Assembly (NCBI GenBank): GCA_014361165.1
Contig: JACIWD010000042.1
Location: 1-20,318 of the forward strand
Source: Candidatus Mnemosynella bozhongmuii
GTDB taxonomy: Archaea > Halobacteriota > Archaeoglobi > Mnemosynellales > Mnemosynellaceae
Direction of reading: 5' to 3'
Length of the DNA: 20,318 nucleotides
Position 1 is the stretch's first letter, and each line of letters starts with the position of its first letter. The translations under genes and the position numbers were made by a program. The notes below the pieces were generated by a model that saw only the letters and a program-made list of their open reading frames with translations, was not told the origin of the DNA and did not search any database. This document shows, one piece after another, positions 14,840-20,318 of the stretch.

Positions 14840-15294
14840 AGATTGGAATCGTTGACACTACATTCGCGAGAGTTGACATGGCATCGGTTGCGATGAAGGA
14901 GATAAGAAGCAGGATTTCGGCAAAGATAATCAGGAGGACCGTTCCGGGAATAAAGGACATTCCTGTTGAGGCGAAGAAGCTGATAGAGGAAGAGGGATGC
15001 GAACTCGTTATGGTCTTCGGAATGCCCGGAAAGGAGCAGATTGACAAGCAGTGTGCTCACGAGGCTTCTCTTGGCATAATCATGGCTCAGTTGATGACAA
15101 ACAAACATATCATAGAGGTCTTCGTTCACGAAGATGAAGCTGAAAGTGAGGAGGAGCTGAAAAAGATTGCCGAGAACAGAGCAAGAGAGCATGCCATTAA
15201 TGCTGTGCTGATGCTCACGAAACCCGAGGAGCTCATCAAGATGGCTGGAACCGGACAGAGACAGGGTGGTCCTGATGCTGGACCGATAGAATGA
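14836..15294 (+). CDS. ribC: Archaeal riboflavin synthase
   Basis: Archaeal-type riboflavin synthase (152 aa), which dismutates two 6,7-dimethyl-8-ribityllumazines to riboflavin. This family is unrelated to the bacterial enzyme and descends from lumazine synthase. Recognised from KIGIVDTTFARVDMASVAM, RRTVPGIKDIPVEAKKLIEE, LVMVFGMPGKEQIDKQCAHE, SLGIIMAQL, and the TGQRQGGPDAGPIE tail. It is pentameric in characterised archaea. The start overlaps the aminotransferase stop (ATGA), and ribH follows after a few bases, so product and substrate enzymes are made together. Confidence 0.95.
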   Translation: MKIGIVDTTFARVDMASVAMKEIRSRISAKIIRRTVPGIKDIPVEAKKLIEEEGCELVMVFGMPGKEQIDKQCAHEASLGIIMAQLMTNKHIIEVFVHEDEAESEEELKKIAENRAREHAINAVLMLTKPEELIKMAGTGQRQGGPDAGPIE

Positions 15295-15307
15295 AGGGGT
15301 GAGGAAA

Positions 15308-15724
15308 TTGGAGAAGATAAAACTCGGATTTGTTGTTTCGGAATTCAACAGGGATATAACATATCAGATGGAGATACTCGGGAGGGAGCACGCATCATTT
15401 CTCGGTGCGGAAGTTGTTAAAACGATTTACGTTCCGGGAGTTTTCGACATGCCGCTTGCCATAAAAAAGATGCTCCAGAGGGATGATGTTGATGCGGTGG
15501 TTGCGATAGGATGCGTCATAGAGGGCGCAACAGAGCATGATGAAATTGTTGCTCAGCATGCTGCAAGAAAAATCGCTGATCTTGCTCTTGAATATGATAA
15601 GCCGGTAACTCTCGGAATCTCCGGACCGGGAATGAGCAGAATGGAAGCTCATGAAAGGGTCGATTATGCTAAGAGAGCAGTTGAGGCTGCTGTGAAGATG
15701 GTGAGAAGACTGAAGGAGGTCTGA
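15308..15724 (+). CDS. ribH: 6,7-dimethyl-8-ribityllumazine synthase
   Basis: Lumazine synthase (138 aa) condenses 5-amino-6-ribitylaminouracil with 3,4-dihydroxy-2-butanone 4-phosphate. Marks: LGFVVSEFNRDITY, VVKTIYVPGVFDMPLAIKKM, VVAIGCVIEGATEHDEIVAQ, HAARKIADLALEYDKPVTLG and ISGPGMSRMEAHERVDYAKR. The start is taken as TTG 15308 because GGGGTGAGG (15296-15304) before it is a Shine-Dalgarno sequence and the known archaeal proteins begin at about KLGFV. A GTG at 15299 in the same frame lies within that site and would add three residues. The gene directly follows ribC. Confidence 0.94.
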   Translation: MEKIKLGFVVSEFNRDITYQMEILGREHASFLGAEVVKTIYVPGVFDMPLAIKKMLQRDDVDAVVAIGCVIEGATEHDEIVAQHAARKIADLALEYDKPVTLGISGPGMSRMEAHERVDYAKRAVEAAVKMVRRLKEV

Positions 15725-15727
15725 AAG

Positions 15728-16876
15728 ATGTTCGCAAAAAGAATTACGAGAGTTGAGGAATCTGCAACCTTTAAAATAGCAGATCTTGCAAAAAAGCTTC
15801 AGAGAGAGGGAAAGGATGTAATAAGCCTCTCACTTGGAGAACCCGATTTTGACACCCCGATGCACATAAAGGAGGCTGCGGTTAAATCTCTGATGAGAGG
15901 GGACACACACTATGCTCCTGCTCAGGGAATTCCTGAGCTGAGAGAGGAGATTGCAAGAAAGCTGAGAGAGGAGAACGGACTCGAAGTTACAGCAGAGAAC
16001 ATTCTCGTCACTCCGGGAGCAAAGCATGCAATCTTTGAGGTTGCCCAGACGCTCATAGACGAGGGAGATGAGGTAATTCTGTTTGACCCCTCATGGGTCA
16101 CCTATGATGCCTGCGTGAAGCTCAGCGGCGGAAAAACAGTGTGGGTTCCGACTGACAGAGAAAACGGCTTCAAACCCGTCAACCTTGCGGAATACGTGAG
16201 CGATAAAACAAAGATGCTAATTCTCAACACTCCTTCAAATCCATCCGGAGCTGTTCTCGGAAAGGATGAGCTGAAGGAGATTGCAGATCTTGCGATAGAC
16301 CACGATTTCTATGTTCTGAGCGATGAGATATACGAGAAGCTGATTTATGATGGTGAAAAGCACATCTCAATAGGCTCATTTGATGGGATGGAAGACAGAA
16401 CAATCACGGTAAATGGATTCTCGAAATCCTATGCGATGACGGGATGGAGGATAGGCTATCTTGCCGCTCCAAAGGAGATCATGAAGGGTCTCATGAAAGT
16501 TCAGTCCCACAGTGTCTCGCATCCGACAACATTTGTTATGTATGCGGCCCTTGAAGCTCTGAGACAGCCTCAGGATTTTGTTGAGGAAATGAGACAGGAA
16601 TTTGACAGGAGAAGAAAGCTCATAGTTGAGGGACTGCGAAAAATAGGGTTCAAAACACCAACGCCGAAGGGAGCCTTCTATGTCTTCCCGTATGTCGGAG
16701 AATTTGGAACCGGCGAGGAAGTTGTTGAGAAACTTCTCAGAGATGCGTATGTGGCGACAACTCCGGGAAGTGCATTCGGACCGGGGAACAGGGATTACAT
16801 AAGAATCTCGTATGCAGCCTCTATCGAGAACATAAAGAAAGCTCTTGAGAGAATCGAAAAAGCTCTGAAAGGATGA
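15728..16876 (+). CDS. aspC: Class I pyridoxal-phosphate aspartate aminotransferase
   Basis: A 382-aa class I/II aminotransferase of the thermophile AspAT (Igamma) type, exchanging amino groups between aspartate and 2-oxoglutarate. Features: VISLSLGEPDFDTP, HYAPAQGIPELREEIARKL, NTPSNPSGAV (N171), DEIYEKLIYDG (D199, Y202), and the PLP lysine K233 in NGFSKSYAMTGWRIGYLA, with R in DYIRISYAAS near the C-terminus binding the substrate carboxylate. GGAGGT overlaps the ribH stop and sits 7 bases before the ATG. The substrate could include other amino acids, as many archaeal members are broad. It overlaps the DUF371 gene as ATGA. Confidence 0.9.
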   Translation: MFAKRITRVEESATFKIADLAKKLQREGKDVISLSLGEPDFDTPMHIKEAAVKSLMRGDTHYAPAQGIPELREEIARKLREENGLEVTAENILVTPGAKHAIFEVAQTLIDEGDEVILFDPSWVTYDACVKLSGGKTVWVPTDRENGFKPVNLAEYVSDKTKMLILNTPSNPSGAVLGKDELKEIADLAIDHDFYVLSDEIYEKLIYDGEKHISIGSFDGMEDRTITVNGFSKSYAMTGWRIGYLAAPKEIMKGLMKVQSHSVSHPTTFVMYAALEALRQPQDFVEEMRQEFDRRRKLIVEGLRKIGFKTPTPKGAFYVFPYVGEFGTGEEVVEKLLRDAYVATTPGSAFGPGNRDYIRISYAASIENIKKALERIEKALKG

Positions 16877-17271
16877 TTCGGATAAGGGCAAGAGGTCACG
16901 AGAACATAAGAGCAACTCACAGAACAACGCTCGAGATAACAAAGGATGAGGCATGCACACCGAGAGGAGACTGCATAGTTGCGGTCTCCTCTGACAGATC
17001 TGCAAGGGATCTGAATGACGAGCTGAGAGAACCGCAGTGGCTCAGGGTTGTGCTGAGAGTTCCCTCGGGAAAGAAGGAGATCATAGAGGGATTCTACCCC
17101 GGACACGAGCTGACGGATGAGAGAAGCATCGTGCTGAGGAAAAGCGATTTCATATGCGGAAGAACGCTGATGATAAGGTGCAGCAAATCTGCAGGAGACC
17201 TCTCAAGAGACTTTGTCAAAGAGCTTCAGAAAGGTGCTGAAGTCGAGATTGAGATCATCTCTCTCTCTTGA
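16873..17271 (+). CDS. DUF371 family archaeal protein, function unknown
   Basis: A 132-aa soluble protein matching the archaeal DUF371 pattern: RARGHENIRATHRTTLEITK, then CTPRGDCIVAVSSD, then IEGFYPGHELTDERSIVLRKSDF and CGRTLMIRCSKSAGDLSRDF. Conserved His, Thr and Cys residues and the GDCI motif hint at a ligand or metal site, but no activity is known to me. It is translationally coupled to the aminotransferase gene by ATGA and lies in the same run as ribC and ribH. Its 3' end overlaps the convergent ribL by 17 bases. A link to flavin or amino-acid metabolism would be only a guess from position. Confidence 0.82.
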   Translation: MIRIRARGHENIRATHRTTLEITKDEACTPRGDCIVAVSSDRSARDLNDELREPQWLRVVLRVPSGKKEIIEGFYPGHELTDERSIVLRKSDFICGRTLMIRCSKSAGDLSRDFVKELQKGAEVEIEIISLS

Positions 17272-17671
17272 TTTTTTCGATTATTGAAGCTGTTGAACAG
17301 AGCTTGCATCCCTCATATTTTCCAATTCTCACAATCTCTGCATCCATACCTCTTTTCCTGAGCTCCTCTCTGAGCTCATCTTCTGAGAAATTCTGGTCGT
17401 AACCGAGAACTATGACATCTGGCCTAATCTTCTCAACTGGCTCAAAGATGTCGGAATCGCTGCCGAGAAGGGCAAAATCCACGGGTTTGAGAGCGCTCAC
17501 CATTTCCAGTCTCTGCTCCTCCGGAATCACGGGCTTTGGCTTGTGTCTTATCATGCTGTCACGTGCCACTATCACATAGAGAACATCTCCGTATTTCTTC
17601 GCCTCCTTCAGAAAATAAAGATGACCCGGATGCAGGATGTCAAATGTTCCTGTTGCGAGAACCTTCCTCAT
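17255..17671 (-). CDS. ribL: Archaeal FAD synthase RibL (FMN adenylyltransferase)
   Basis: Nucleotidyltransferase of 138 aa that adenylates FMN to FAD. It has the cytidylyltransferase-type HxGH motif (TGTFDILHPGHLYFLKEAK, H14-H17), YVIVARDSM, VIPEEQRLEMVSALKPVD, DVIVLGYDQNF, and a C-terminal STASIIEKI resembling the ISSTKI motif. Two cysteines, C122 and C125 in EGCKLCSTAS, match the pair of the characterised Methanocaldococcus enzyme, MJ1179. Its ATG overlaps the JAMM stop (ATGA). A glycerol-3-phosphate cytidylyltransferase role is less likely because of the cysteines and the close match to RibL. Confidence 0.9.
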   Translation of the reverse strand: MRKVLATGTFDILHPGHLYFLKEAKKYGDVLYVIVARDSMIRHKPKPVIPEEQRLEMVSALKPVDFALLGSDSDIFEPVEKIRPDVIVLGYDQNFSEDELREELRKRGMDAEIVRIGKYEGCKLCSTASIIEKIKRER

Positions 17672-18048
17672 TCTTCCTCCTCCACAATCTCAAGCTCTAT
17701 TTCGTTTCCCTGAGAATCATAGCACTTCCAGCTTTCGGGTTCATAGGGATATGCGACGATTATGTGGATGCCTCCGAGCTTTGAGAATGTGAAGAGATCC
17801 TCCTCGGAGGGAAGAGGATTTGGAGAGGGATGACTGTGAACCGTTCCTCCAAATCTCATTCCCAGAGGCATCATCTCCATTCTGAGGAGAGCAAGAGAAT
17901 CCGAAACAGATGTGCCGGGGAGAAAGATGATGTTCTTCACAATCCCATCCTCCACTTCAAGAAGACCTATGAACTCATTTGGATGGGAGGATCTCGCAAC
18001 ATTCAGTATGAATTCGAGAGTTTCTCTCAGAATTCCTCTGACCTTCAT
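17668..18048 (-). CDS. JAMM/MPN+ metalloprotease (AfJAMM-like)
   Basis: A 126-aa single-domain JAMM protein. The zinc-peptidase signature is complete: E25 in HPNEFIGLLE, and H71-x-H73-x7-S81-x2-D84 in VHSHPSPNPLPSEED. The C-terminus (FHIIV-like HIIVAYPYEPESWKCYDSQG and an acidic tail) closely resembles the A. fulgidus protein AF2198, whose structure defined the fold (recalled, not aligned by software). Related archaeal enzymes cleave ubiquitin-like SAMP proteins from conjugates. AGGTGAT lies just before the ATG. It sits 43 bases after pyrF and is coupled to ribL. The substrate here is unknown. Confidence 0.92.
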   Translation of the reverse strand: MKVRGILRETLEFILNVARSSHPNEFIGLLEVEDGIVKNIIFLPGTSVSDSLALLRMEMMPLGMRFGGTVHSHPSPNPLPSEEDLFTFSKLGGIHIIVAYPYEPESWKCYDSQGNEIELEIVEEEE

Positions 18049-18091
18049 GAAATCACCTTCTGAAAGAGGGCCTCAGAACTCATAGGGTTCC

Positions 18092-18754
18092 TCATTTTTT
18101 CAGCCTTCTTTTTTCCTCACGGGCCCTCCGAATCTCCTCTTTAACTGACTCGAGAGTCCCCCCAATGTCCTCACTTTCATATATGGTGCGACCTATTATA
18201 ACTGCATCGGCGCCGGAAAGAATGGTCTCGTATGCCGAACCTCCCTGCGCTCCAACTCCGGGAGAGATTATCTTCAGCTCTGGGAAAAGATCTCTGAATT
18301 TTCTGATGCTCTCAGTCCTCGTTGCGGGTGCAACTATCCCCTCTGCACCGCAGAGTTCTGCAATTCGAGCTATCTCAACAGAGTGATGACTCAGAAAGTC
18401 GAGAGAGCCCGGATGGGACATCTCGGCAACAATGAAAACAGAGGCATCGAATTCTGAGGCCTTTTCAACACATGCCCGGATGGAGTCCTTTCCCGTGAAA
18501 CCGTGCGATATGACGGCTGATGCTCCGCTCCGGAATATCATCTCGCATATCATGGAATTCACATGCGGGACATCTGCAATCTTTATATCCACTATCACGG
18601 GAATGCTTTCGGAGAGCTCCTCAACAATTCTGAGACCTCTTGGAAGAATAAGAGGATATCCAACCTTCAGAGCATCAATCTTTCCCGCAAGTTCTTCAAC
18701 AATCTCCACTCTTTGAGAATCAAGTGCAACTATTATTCCATTTTCAAATTTCAT
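18092..18754 (-). CDS. pyrF: Orotidine 5'-phosphate decarboxylase
   Basis: The last step of UMP synthesis, OMP to UMP plus CO2. A 220-aa TIM barrel with ALD12 in GIIVALDSQR, K30 in LKVGYPL, and the catalytic D56-x-K58-x2-D61 array in VDIKIADVPHVN. Phosphate-binding segments are SPGVGAQGG and DAVIIGRTIY. GGAGG lies about 7 bases before the ATG, and only one base separates it from the dys stop. The extra C-terminal helix is rich in Arg, Lys and Glu. Full length and intact. Confidence 0.95.
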   Translation of the reverse strand: MKFENGIIVALDSQRVEIVEELAGKIDALKVGYPLILPRGLRIVEELSESIPVIVDIKIADVPHVNSMICEMIFRSGASAVISHGFTGKDSIRACVEKASEFDASVFIVAEMSHPGSLDFLSHHSVEIARIAELCGAEGIVAPATRTESIRKFRDLFPELKIISPGVGAQGGSAYETILSGADAVIIGRTIYESEDIGGTLESVKEEIRRAREEKRRLKK

Positions 18755-18755
18755 C

Positions 18756-19673
18756 TCATTCCTCCATTTTTATTCTCAGACCGGCGACAATAAGAGGAAA
18801 TACTATTGTTGCATCTCCGTAAACTGTGACGCATCTCGCAGATTTTTTAACCTTTCCCCATGACTTGGCTTCTTCGAGAGTTGCTCCTGAAAGACCGCCC
18901 CACTGAGGTGAATCTGTTGTTATCTGAATCGCATAATCAAACCCGTCCTTTGAGGAGATTAGCATGGACTGAAGAATGAAGTTCTTGGGAAGACCTCCTC
19001 CTATGAAAATTGCCCCGTTCCTTTCTGCTTCATGAATTCTCCGACTCAGAGCTCTCAGCTCTGCAGTGACATCAACATATCTTCTCGATGGTGAGGAGAG
19101 CCAGAAATGAAGTCCTATCATCGAGTCCATGAGTCCCGGGCACAGAAGGAGGGCTTCGCTCTCATAAGCAGCTCTCAGAATTGAGTTTCTATCATCGAGA
19201 TTTTCAGCTATTTTTCTGAGTACCTCTATGAAATCGGTCTTCTCGGGAAGATCCGAGAAAACATCCCGGAGGAACTCCTCAAGTTTCTGAAAATGCGAGT
19301 CCGGAACAAAAACATCAAATATTCTGTTGAGACCGGCTTCTCTCAGAGCTTCATCGCTCCCGATCTCGAAGTCATGATAATGGGGAAGTTTGAGGGCTTC
19401 AAGAACATCATGGACGGCATTTGCTCCGGTTATCACGATGCTGTGAATCATGTTATCATAGATGAGATCCGAGATCATTGTTCTCAATCCAGCCGGAACC
19501 ATGGCTCCCGCAAGACCAAACGAGATGTGGGAGTTCTCCCTCAGAGCCTCGGAGTATATTTCAATTGCCTCGTGAACTCGCGAGGCACCGAAGGCTATAC
19601 CGCCAAAAGAATTGAGAAACTCTTTAAGAGACATCCCCGATGTTATTCGGGGATGAGAGATAATTCTCTTCAT
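18756..19673 (-). CDS. dys: Deoxyhypusine synthase family protein
   Basis: Transfers the aminobutyl group of spermidine to a lysine of aIF5A, the first step of hypusine formation. The 305-aa protein has the DHS fold marks: FGGIAFGASRVHEAIEIY, SFGLAGAMVPAGLRTMISDL, VITGANAVHDVLEAL, FIGGGLPKNFILQ, then ITTDSPQWGGLSGA and EAKSWGKVKKSA, where K274 is equivalent to the human catalytic K329. The GANAVHD segment differs from the eukaryotic AGGVEED, so polyamine preference may differ. The ATG at 19673 has no clear Shine-Dalgarno; an in-frame ATG at 19634 follows a small hairpin, but would remove the HPRITSGMS stretch expected at the N-terminus. The aIF5A gene is not in the window. Confidence 0.86.
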   Translation of the reverse strand: MKRIISHPRITSGMSLKEFLNSFGGIAFGASRVHEAIEIYSEALRENSHISFGLAGAMVPAGLRTMISDLIYDNMIHSIVITGANAVHDVLEALKLPHYHDFEIGSDEALREAGLNRIFDVFVPDSHFQKLEEFLRDVFSDLPEKTDFIEVLRKIAENLDDRNSILRAAYESEALLLCPGLMDSMIGLHFWLSSPSRRYVDVTAELRALSRRIHEAERNGAIFIGGGLPKNFILQSMLISSKDGFDYAIQITTDSPQWGGLSGATLEEAKSWGKVKKSARCVTVYGDATIVFPLIVAGLRIKMEE

Positions 19674-19676
19674 GAA

Positions 19677-19988
19677 TCAGGACTCGAGAACGATTTCTAT
19701 GTTCACGTCTTTCGGAACCTGAATTCTCATGAGCTGTCTCAGAGCCCTCTCATCAGCGTCTATATCTATGAGCCTCTTGTGAATCCTCATCTCCCAGTGA
19801 TCCCAGGTTTCGGAACCCTCTCCATCAGGACTCTTTCTGCACGGAACCCTGAGCTTCACTGTTGGAAGGGGAACAGGTCCAGACATTTTAACCTTTGTCA
19901 TCTCCGCTATCTGCTTTATCTGCTGGCAGATCTCATCGAGCTTCTTCGGATCGACACTTGAGAGCCTTATTCTTGCCTTCTGAGCCAT
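19677..19988 (-). CDS. rpsJ: 30S ribosomal protein uS10
   Basis: Small-subunit protein S10 (103 aa), located in the 30S head. Archaeal form: KARIRLSSVDPKKLDEICQQ, VKMSGPVPLPTVKLRVP, the SETWDHWEMRIHKRLIDID segment and a final QVPKDVNIEIVLES. GGAGGT sits 5 bases before the ATG. It lies 45 bases downstream of the EF-1alpha gene, the common archaeal pairing, and 3 bases before dys. Confidence 0.97.
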   Translation of the reverse strand: MAQKARIRLSSVDPKKLDEICQQIKQIAEMTKVKMSGPVPLPTVKLRVPCRKSPDGEGSETWDHWEMRIHKRLIDIDADERALRQLMRIQVPKDVNIEIVLES

Positions 19989-20033
19989 AAAATACCTCCT
20001 GAAAATTTTAAAAAGAGGGGAGGGTTATCACCC
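19989..20033 (-). other. Gap between EF-1alpha and rpsJ with small inverted repeat and T-tract
   Basis: Read on the minus strand, GGGT-GATA-ACCC lies at the end of the EF-1alpha gene, followed by CCTCCCCTCTTTTT and the rpsJ ribosome site. The T5 tract could give partial termination or a processing point between the two genes. No TATA box is correctly spaced for rpsJ. Confidence 0.3.
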
Positions 20034-20318
20034 TCACTTCTTGGGCTTTATATCTATGCACATTCCTGCTGCTATTGTCTGACCCATGTCTCTGATTGCA
20101 AATCTTCCGAGCTGCGGAATCTCCTTCACCTTCTCTATAACCATTGGTCTTGTTGGCTTGAGCTTGACGATGGCAGCATCTCCGGTCTTCAGGAACTGCG
20201 GGTTCTCCTCCTTCACCTGTCCGGTTCTCGGATCGAGCTTCTTCTGGAGCTCTATGAATCTGCAGGCAACCTGAGCGGTGTGGCAGTGCACAACTGGAGT
20301 GTATCCAACTGTTATAGC
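20034..20318 (-). CDS. tuf: Translation elongation factor EF-1alpha, C-terminal part (cut by window edge)
   Basis: The frame runs in from the right edge and codes for domain III of archaeal EF-1alpha: AITVGYTPVVHCHTAQVACR, LKTGDAAIVKLKPTRPMVIE, IPQLGRFAIRDMGQTIAAGM, ending CIDIKPKK. The GTP-binding domain lies outside the window. A GTG at 20291 is an internal valine codon and not a start. EF-1alpha carries aminoacyl-tRNA to the ribosome. Confidence 0.96.
   Translation of the reverse strand, partial: AITVGYTPVVHCHTAQVACRFIELQKKLDPRTGQVKEENPQFLKTGDAAIVKLKPTRPMVIEKVKEIPQLGRFAIRDMGQTIAAGMCIDIKPKK

Noticed and set aside
14569..15348. 259-aa open frame on the minus strand
   Set aside because: Opposite the class V aminotransferase and ribC; Ser/Leu-rich composition comes from reading Arg/Glu codons backwards.
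1..20318. Mobile element, CRISPR array, tRNA or rRNA
   Set aside because: No transposase or integrase motif, spaced direct repeats, tRNA-like clover or rRNA-like stretch was seen. Codon and base use look even throughout, so no transferred island is evident.

Overview
This window is a dense, almost fully coding piece of an archaeal chromosome. The signs are archaeal EF-1alpha and uS10, a deoxyhypusine synthase, archaeal-type riboflavin synthase and FAD synthase (RibC, RibL), a KEOPS Cgi121 subunit, stand-alone Elp3, GGAGGTGAT-type ribosome sites and BRE/TATA promoters, some placed for leaderless mRNAs. The formylmethanofuran dehydrogenase genes mean it uses the tetrahydromethanopterin C1 pathway. 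The JAMM protein closely resembles, from memory, the structurally characterised AfJAMM of Archaeoglobus fulgidus, so a member of the Archaeoglobi is the best guess (inference, no search run).

Layout. (1) 1-203: end of an unidentified upstream frame plus promoter region. (2) 219-5047, + strand: fwdD-fwdB-fwdA-fwdC-fdhD, a tightly overlapping operon for the Mo/W enzyme formylmethanofuran dehydrogenase, ending in a gene for the sulfurtransferase-like FdhD. (3) 7047-5040, - strand: ACT-domain protein, homoserine dehydrogenase and Cgi121, all overlapping. (4) 7048-7132: a compact divergent promoter region with a perfect 18-bp palindrome next to the TATA box of a MarR/GbsR-like regulator. (5) 7133-13597, + strand: regulator, B12-binding-like radical SAM protein, nitroreductase, Elp3, DUF434/NYN-like predicted nuclease, UspA, TctA-like membrane protein, then a hairpin and T-rich tract. 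(6) 13700-17271, + strand: class V aminotransferase, ribC, ribH, class I aspartate aminotransferase, DUF371 protein. (7) 20318-17255, - strand: EF-1alpha (partial), rpsJ, dys, pyrF, JAMM protease, ribL, converging on the DUF371 gene with a 17-base overlap.

How it fits together. The first operon catalyses CO2/formylmethanofuran interconversion and carries its own candidate cofactor-sulfuration factor. The hom operon makes the aspartate-semialdehyde to homoserine step towards threonine and methionine and is joined to a t6A tRNA-modification subunit, a modification that consumes threonine. Elp3 adds a second wobble-region tRNA modification. ribC, ribH and ribL cover the last riboflavin steps and FAD formation from two converging operons. 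The minus-strand run at the right is a translation cluster (EF-1alpha, uS10, hypusine) that reads on into pyrimidine and flavin genes.

I found no rRNA, tRNA, CRISPR array, transposase or integration site. Most of the window is ordinary core genome. The points worth a second look are the fdhD linkage and its altered cysteine loop, the palindromic operator, the long rSAM/nitroreductase overlap, and the poorly understood partners (rSAM enzyme, DUF434/NYN protein, DUF371, orphan TctA).
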